Origin: Massilia sp.
Lineage (GTDB): Bacteria; Pseudomonadota; Gammaproteobacteria; Burkholderiales; Burkholderiaceae_D
DNA: 7,236 nt
Direction of reading: 5' to 3'
Assembly: GCA_003520365.1 (NCBI GenBank)
Contig: DOUW01000369.1
Location: forward strand, 1-7,236
Shown in pieces: positions 5,935-7,236 of the stretch. Each line of letters begins with the position of its first letter. Positions within the stretch are counted from its first letter, which is position 1. A model generated the notes under the pieces. It had not been told where the DNA came from and ran no database searches. It was given only the letters and a program-made list of their open reading frames with translations. Both the position numbers and the translations under genes were made by a program.

Positions 5935-6795
5935 TCATTCGACCATCCGCCTGATCATTCCCGCCAGCGGCGCCAGCACCGCGTCGTCCTGCCAGTAGGC
6001 GTTGTGCGACAGCGGATTCCAGCTCTTGAGCACCCAGGCCACCGCGCCCTGCCCGGCATTGATCGCGCGGTCCTGCACCAGCAGGCGGTAGCCTTCGGAC
6101 AGCGGCTGCAGCGGCCAGCCAAGCACGTCGTCCGGATCGTACAGGTTCAGCCACTGGAACATCGGCGTCGGCGGCGCGATCGGCTTGATGTGCATTTCCT
6201 TGTGCGCGGCGACGAAGATCGGGATGTTGCAGCCGGTCGTGAGCAGGCCGGTGCAGATGCCGCCCGCGAGGTATTGCTTCTCGCGCTCGCTCAGCACGCG
6301 CCCGACGGCCGCGCGCGCCCAGCCGTCGATGTCGCGCCAGACCCCGGCCTGAACCAGGCCGCCGGCCAGCGCCTTCTGGGCGTCGTACAGGTAGCTCGAC
6401 AAGACCTGGCAGCCCAGCGAGTGCGCCAGGAACACCACCGGCATGGCCGGGTTGGCGGTGCAGGCGCCGAGCAGGTTGCGTGCGATCTCGCCCTGGGCCA
6501 GCTCGTAGACCGAGCCCGGGATCTCCTTGCGGTTCTCCAGCCCGGCGGCGTCGGCGAAGCCGAACAGCATGAACTTGCGCAGGTCGTCGTAATGGACCTT
6601 GCTCTGGCGGTCGACGCGGTTCCAGATGGTCTGCTCGTTCTTCTGCAGGATGTCCTGGTAGTACACCGAATAACAGGCCAGCCGCTCGCGCAGTGCGGGA
6701 CCGAGGCGCGCGCGCATCTGCCCGAACACGCCCGCTGCGTAGTCGCGGGGCGTTTCGCCCATTCCGTGGACGGTGACGAGTGCAACAGTAGGCAT
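5935..6795 (-). CDS. Alpha/beta hydrolase of unknown substrate
   Basis: 286 residues from the chosen start. Fold signposts: VTVHGMGET at about 7-15 (oxyanion-hole HGMG loop after the first strand), FLAHSLGCQVLSSY at about 122-135 with the nucleophile-elbow Ser126, an acidic YDPDDVLGWPL at about 219-229, and PLSHNAYW with His264 near the C-terminus. A complete Ser-Asp-His triad is therefore plausible. The HSLG elbow and HGMG loop suggest a lipase/esterase-like enzyme; the substrate cannot be read from the sequence. No signal peptide, so cytoplasmic. The frame runs open upstream to 6975, but the ATG at 6795 has a strong GGGGAGG 5 nt upstream and begins directly before the first beta strand. The longer version would add 60 low-complexity Arg-rich residues and run into the divergent gene. 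It converges with the asparaginase gene. Confidence 0.88.
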   Translation of the reverse strand: MPTVALVTVHGMGETPRDYAAGVFGQMRARLGPALRERLACYSVYYQDILQKNEQTIWNRVDRQSKVHYDDLRKFMLFGFADAAGLENRKEIPGSVYELAQGEIARNLLGACTANPAMPVVFLAHSLGCQVLSSYLYDAQKALAGGLVQAGVWRDIDGWARAAVGRVLSEREKQYLAGGICTGLLTTGCNIPIFVAAHKEMHIKPIAPPTPMFQWLNLYDPDDVLGWPLQPLSEGYRLLVQDRAINAGQGAVAWVLKSWNPLSHNAYWQDDAVLAPLAGMIRRMVE

Positions 6796-6835
6796 GGCGG
6801 CCTCCCCGTGAAAAATATCCGCAAGGTCGGATGTC

Positions 6836-6865
6836 GGAATTTCCCTCACCTGTGAGGTGAATTCC
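6836..6865. promoter_or_regulatory. 30-bp imperfect palindrome in the divergent promoter region
   Basis: Outer arms GGAATT/AATTCC and inner arms CCTCAC/GTGAGG share one symmetry centre between 6850 and 6851, with 12 of 15 positions symmetric. It lies 40-70 nt upstream of the hydrolase start and about 110 nt upstream of the divergent gene. This is the size and place expected of an operator for a dimeric regulator; it could also form a hairpin in a hydrolase leader RNA. No regulator gene is visible. Confidence 0.45.
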
Positions 6866-6914
6866 TGACGCCAGCTTACCACCACGGAAGGCCAACGGGA
6901 CCGTGCACGCGCGC

Positions 6915-6943
6915 TTCGCCGAGCGGGCAGCGGACAGTACAAT
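6915..6943 (+). promoter_or_regulatory. Sigma-70-like promoter for the last gene
   Basis: TTCGCC (6915-6920), a 17-nt spacer, and TACAAT (6938-6943). The -10 has 5 of 6 matches to TATAAT and the -35 has 3 of 6 to TTGACA. The predicted start lies about 24 nt before the ATG at 6974, leaving room for the AGGA ribosome binding site. Confidence 0.5.
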
Positions 6944-6973
6944 CGGCAGCATCGCCCGCCGACCAGGATCTCC

Positions 6974-7236
6974 ATGACCGACCTGCTGTTCCCGCGCTAC
7001 GTCGACGCCATCCGCGCCCTCGATCTCGCGCGCATCGCGACGCCCGCACAGATTCCCGCCGCATTCCTGCTGGCGCGCGAAGGCCGCTACAGCGTCCACT
7101 ACATCCCCTTCGAGCACGTGAATCCGCATGCGCGGCTGGTCGTGGTCGGCATCGCGCCGGGCTTTGTGCAATGGAAGAATGCGATGGCCGAGGCCCAGCG
7201 CCAGCTGGCCGCCGGCGCTTCGACGGAAGCGCTGCT
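6974..7236 (+). CDS. Unrecognised protein with VVGIAPG motif, N-terminal part, cut by window edge
   Basis: I translated this by hand from the ATG at 6974. It runs 87 codons to the window edge without a stop and begins MTDLLFPRYVDAIRALDL. The ribosome binding site AGGA is 5 nt upstream and a promoter candidate is in place. A beta-strand followed by a glycine loop, ARLVVVGIAPGFVQW (about residues 55-69), is the clearest feature. A hydrophobic strand ending in G-x-x-PG resembles motif A of the uracil-DNA glycosylase superfamily (GEAPG in family 4), but the acidic residue typical of that motif is missing and the rest of the protein is not visible. It could be a distant member or an unrelated alpha/beta fold. 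Cytoplasmic, as no signal peptide is seen. Divergent from the hydrolase gene across a 178-bp region. Confidence 0.65.
   Translation, partial: MTDLLFPRYVDAIRALDLARIATPAQIPAAFLLAREGRYSVHYIPFEHVNPHARLVVVGIAPGFVQWKNAMAEAQRQLAAGASTEAL

Noticed and set aside
6796..6975. 60-residue N-terminal extension of the alpha/beta hydrolase
   Set aside because: The extension is Arg-rich without structure, would overlap the start of the divergent gene, and bypasses the strong GGGGAGG placed ahead of the ATG at 6795.
5752..7171. 367-codon plus-strand and 447-codon minus-strand frames around the hydrolase
   Set aside because: They run through the REP region and the intergenic DNA and have no domain signature; the 286-residue hydrolase frame explains the coding signal.

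Overview
The window looks like ordinary chromosome from a GC-rich betaproteobacterium. Oxalobacteraceae, and Massilia or a close relative in particular, fits best. This rests on codon usage, on the protein families present, and on a GTAGGGTGGGC-type palindromic repeat between genes. It is an inference from memory; no database search was possible. There are five complete genes and one gene fragment at each edge. No rRNA, tRNA, CRISPR array, phage gene or transposase is visible.

Layout, left to right. (1) Minus strand: the first 141 codons of an M24 (aminopeptidase P/creatinase-like) protein, directly downstream of and overlapping galT, a galactose-1-phosphate uridylyltransferase. (2) A roughly 550-bp gene-free stretch (1518-2066) with several hairpins and three REP-like palindromes. 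(3) Minus strand: an exported M20-family, PepV-like metallodipeptidase. (4) Divergent from it on the plus strand: a pirin-family cupin protein, then a zinc-type (Rhizobium etli AnsA-like) L-asparaginase. (5) A 232-bp convergent intergenic region with two more REP-like palindromes. (6) Minus strand: a small alpha/beta hydrolase. (7) Divergent from it on the plus strand: the start of an unrecognised protein with a VVGIAPG motif.

Functionally the window is metabolic housekeeping: the Leloir pathway (galT), peptide and amino-acid scavenging (M20 dipeptidase, asparaginase, possibly the M24 protein) and stand-alone enzymes. Only galT and the M24 gene look like an operon: their start and stop share ATGA, and a strong ribosome binding site lies inside the galT 3' end. 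The other genes appear to have their own promoters.

I found no convincing undescribed multi-gene system. The most interesting structure is non-coding. It is a family of five REP-like hairpins that share a GTAGGGTGGG...CCCACGCGG frame while the central stem changes on both arms at once. Four of them form two inverted pairs whose spacers share short sequence modules. One copy carries a perfect 12-bp inner hairpin.
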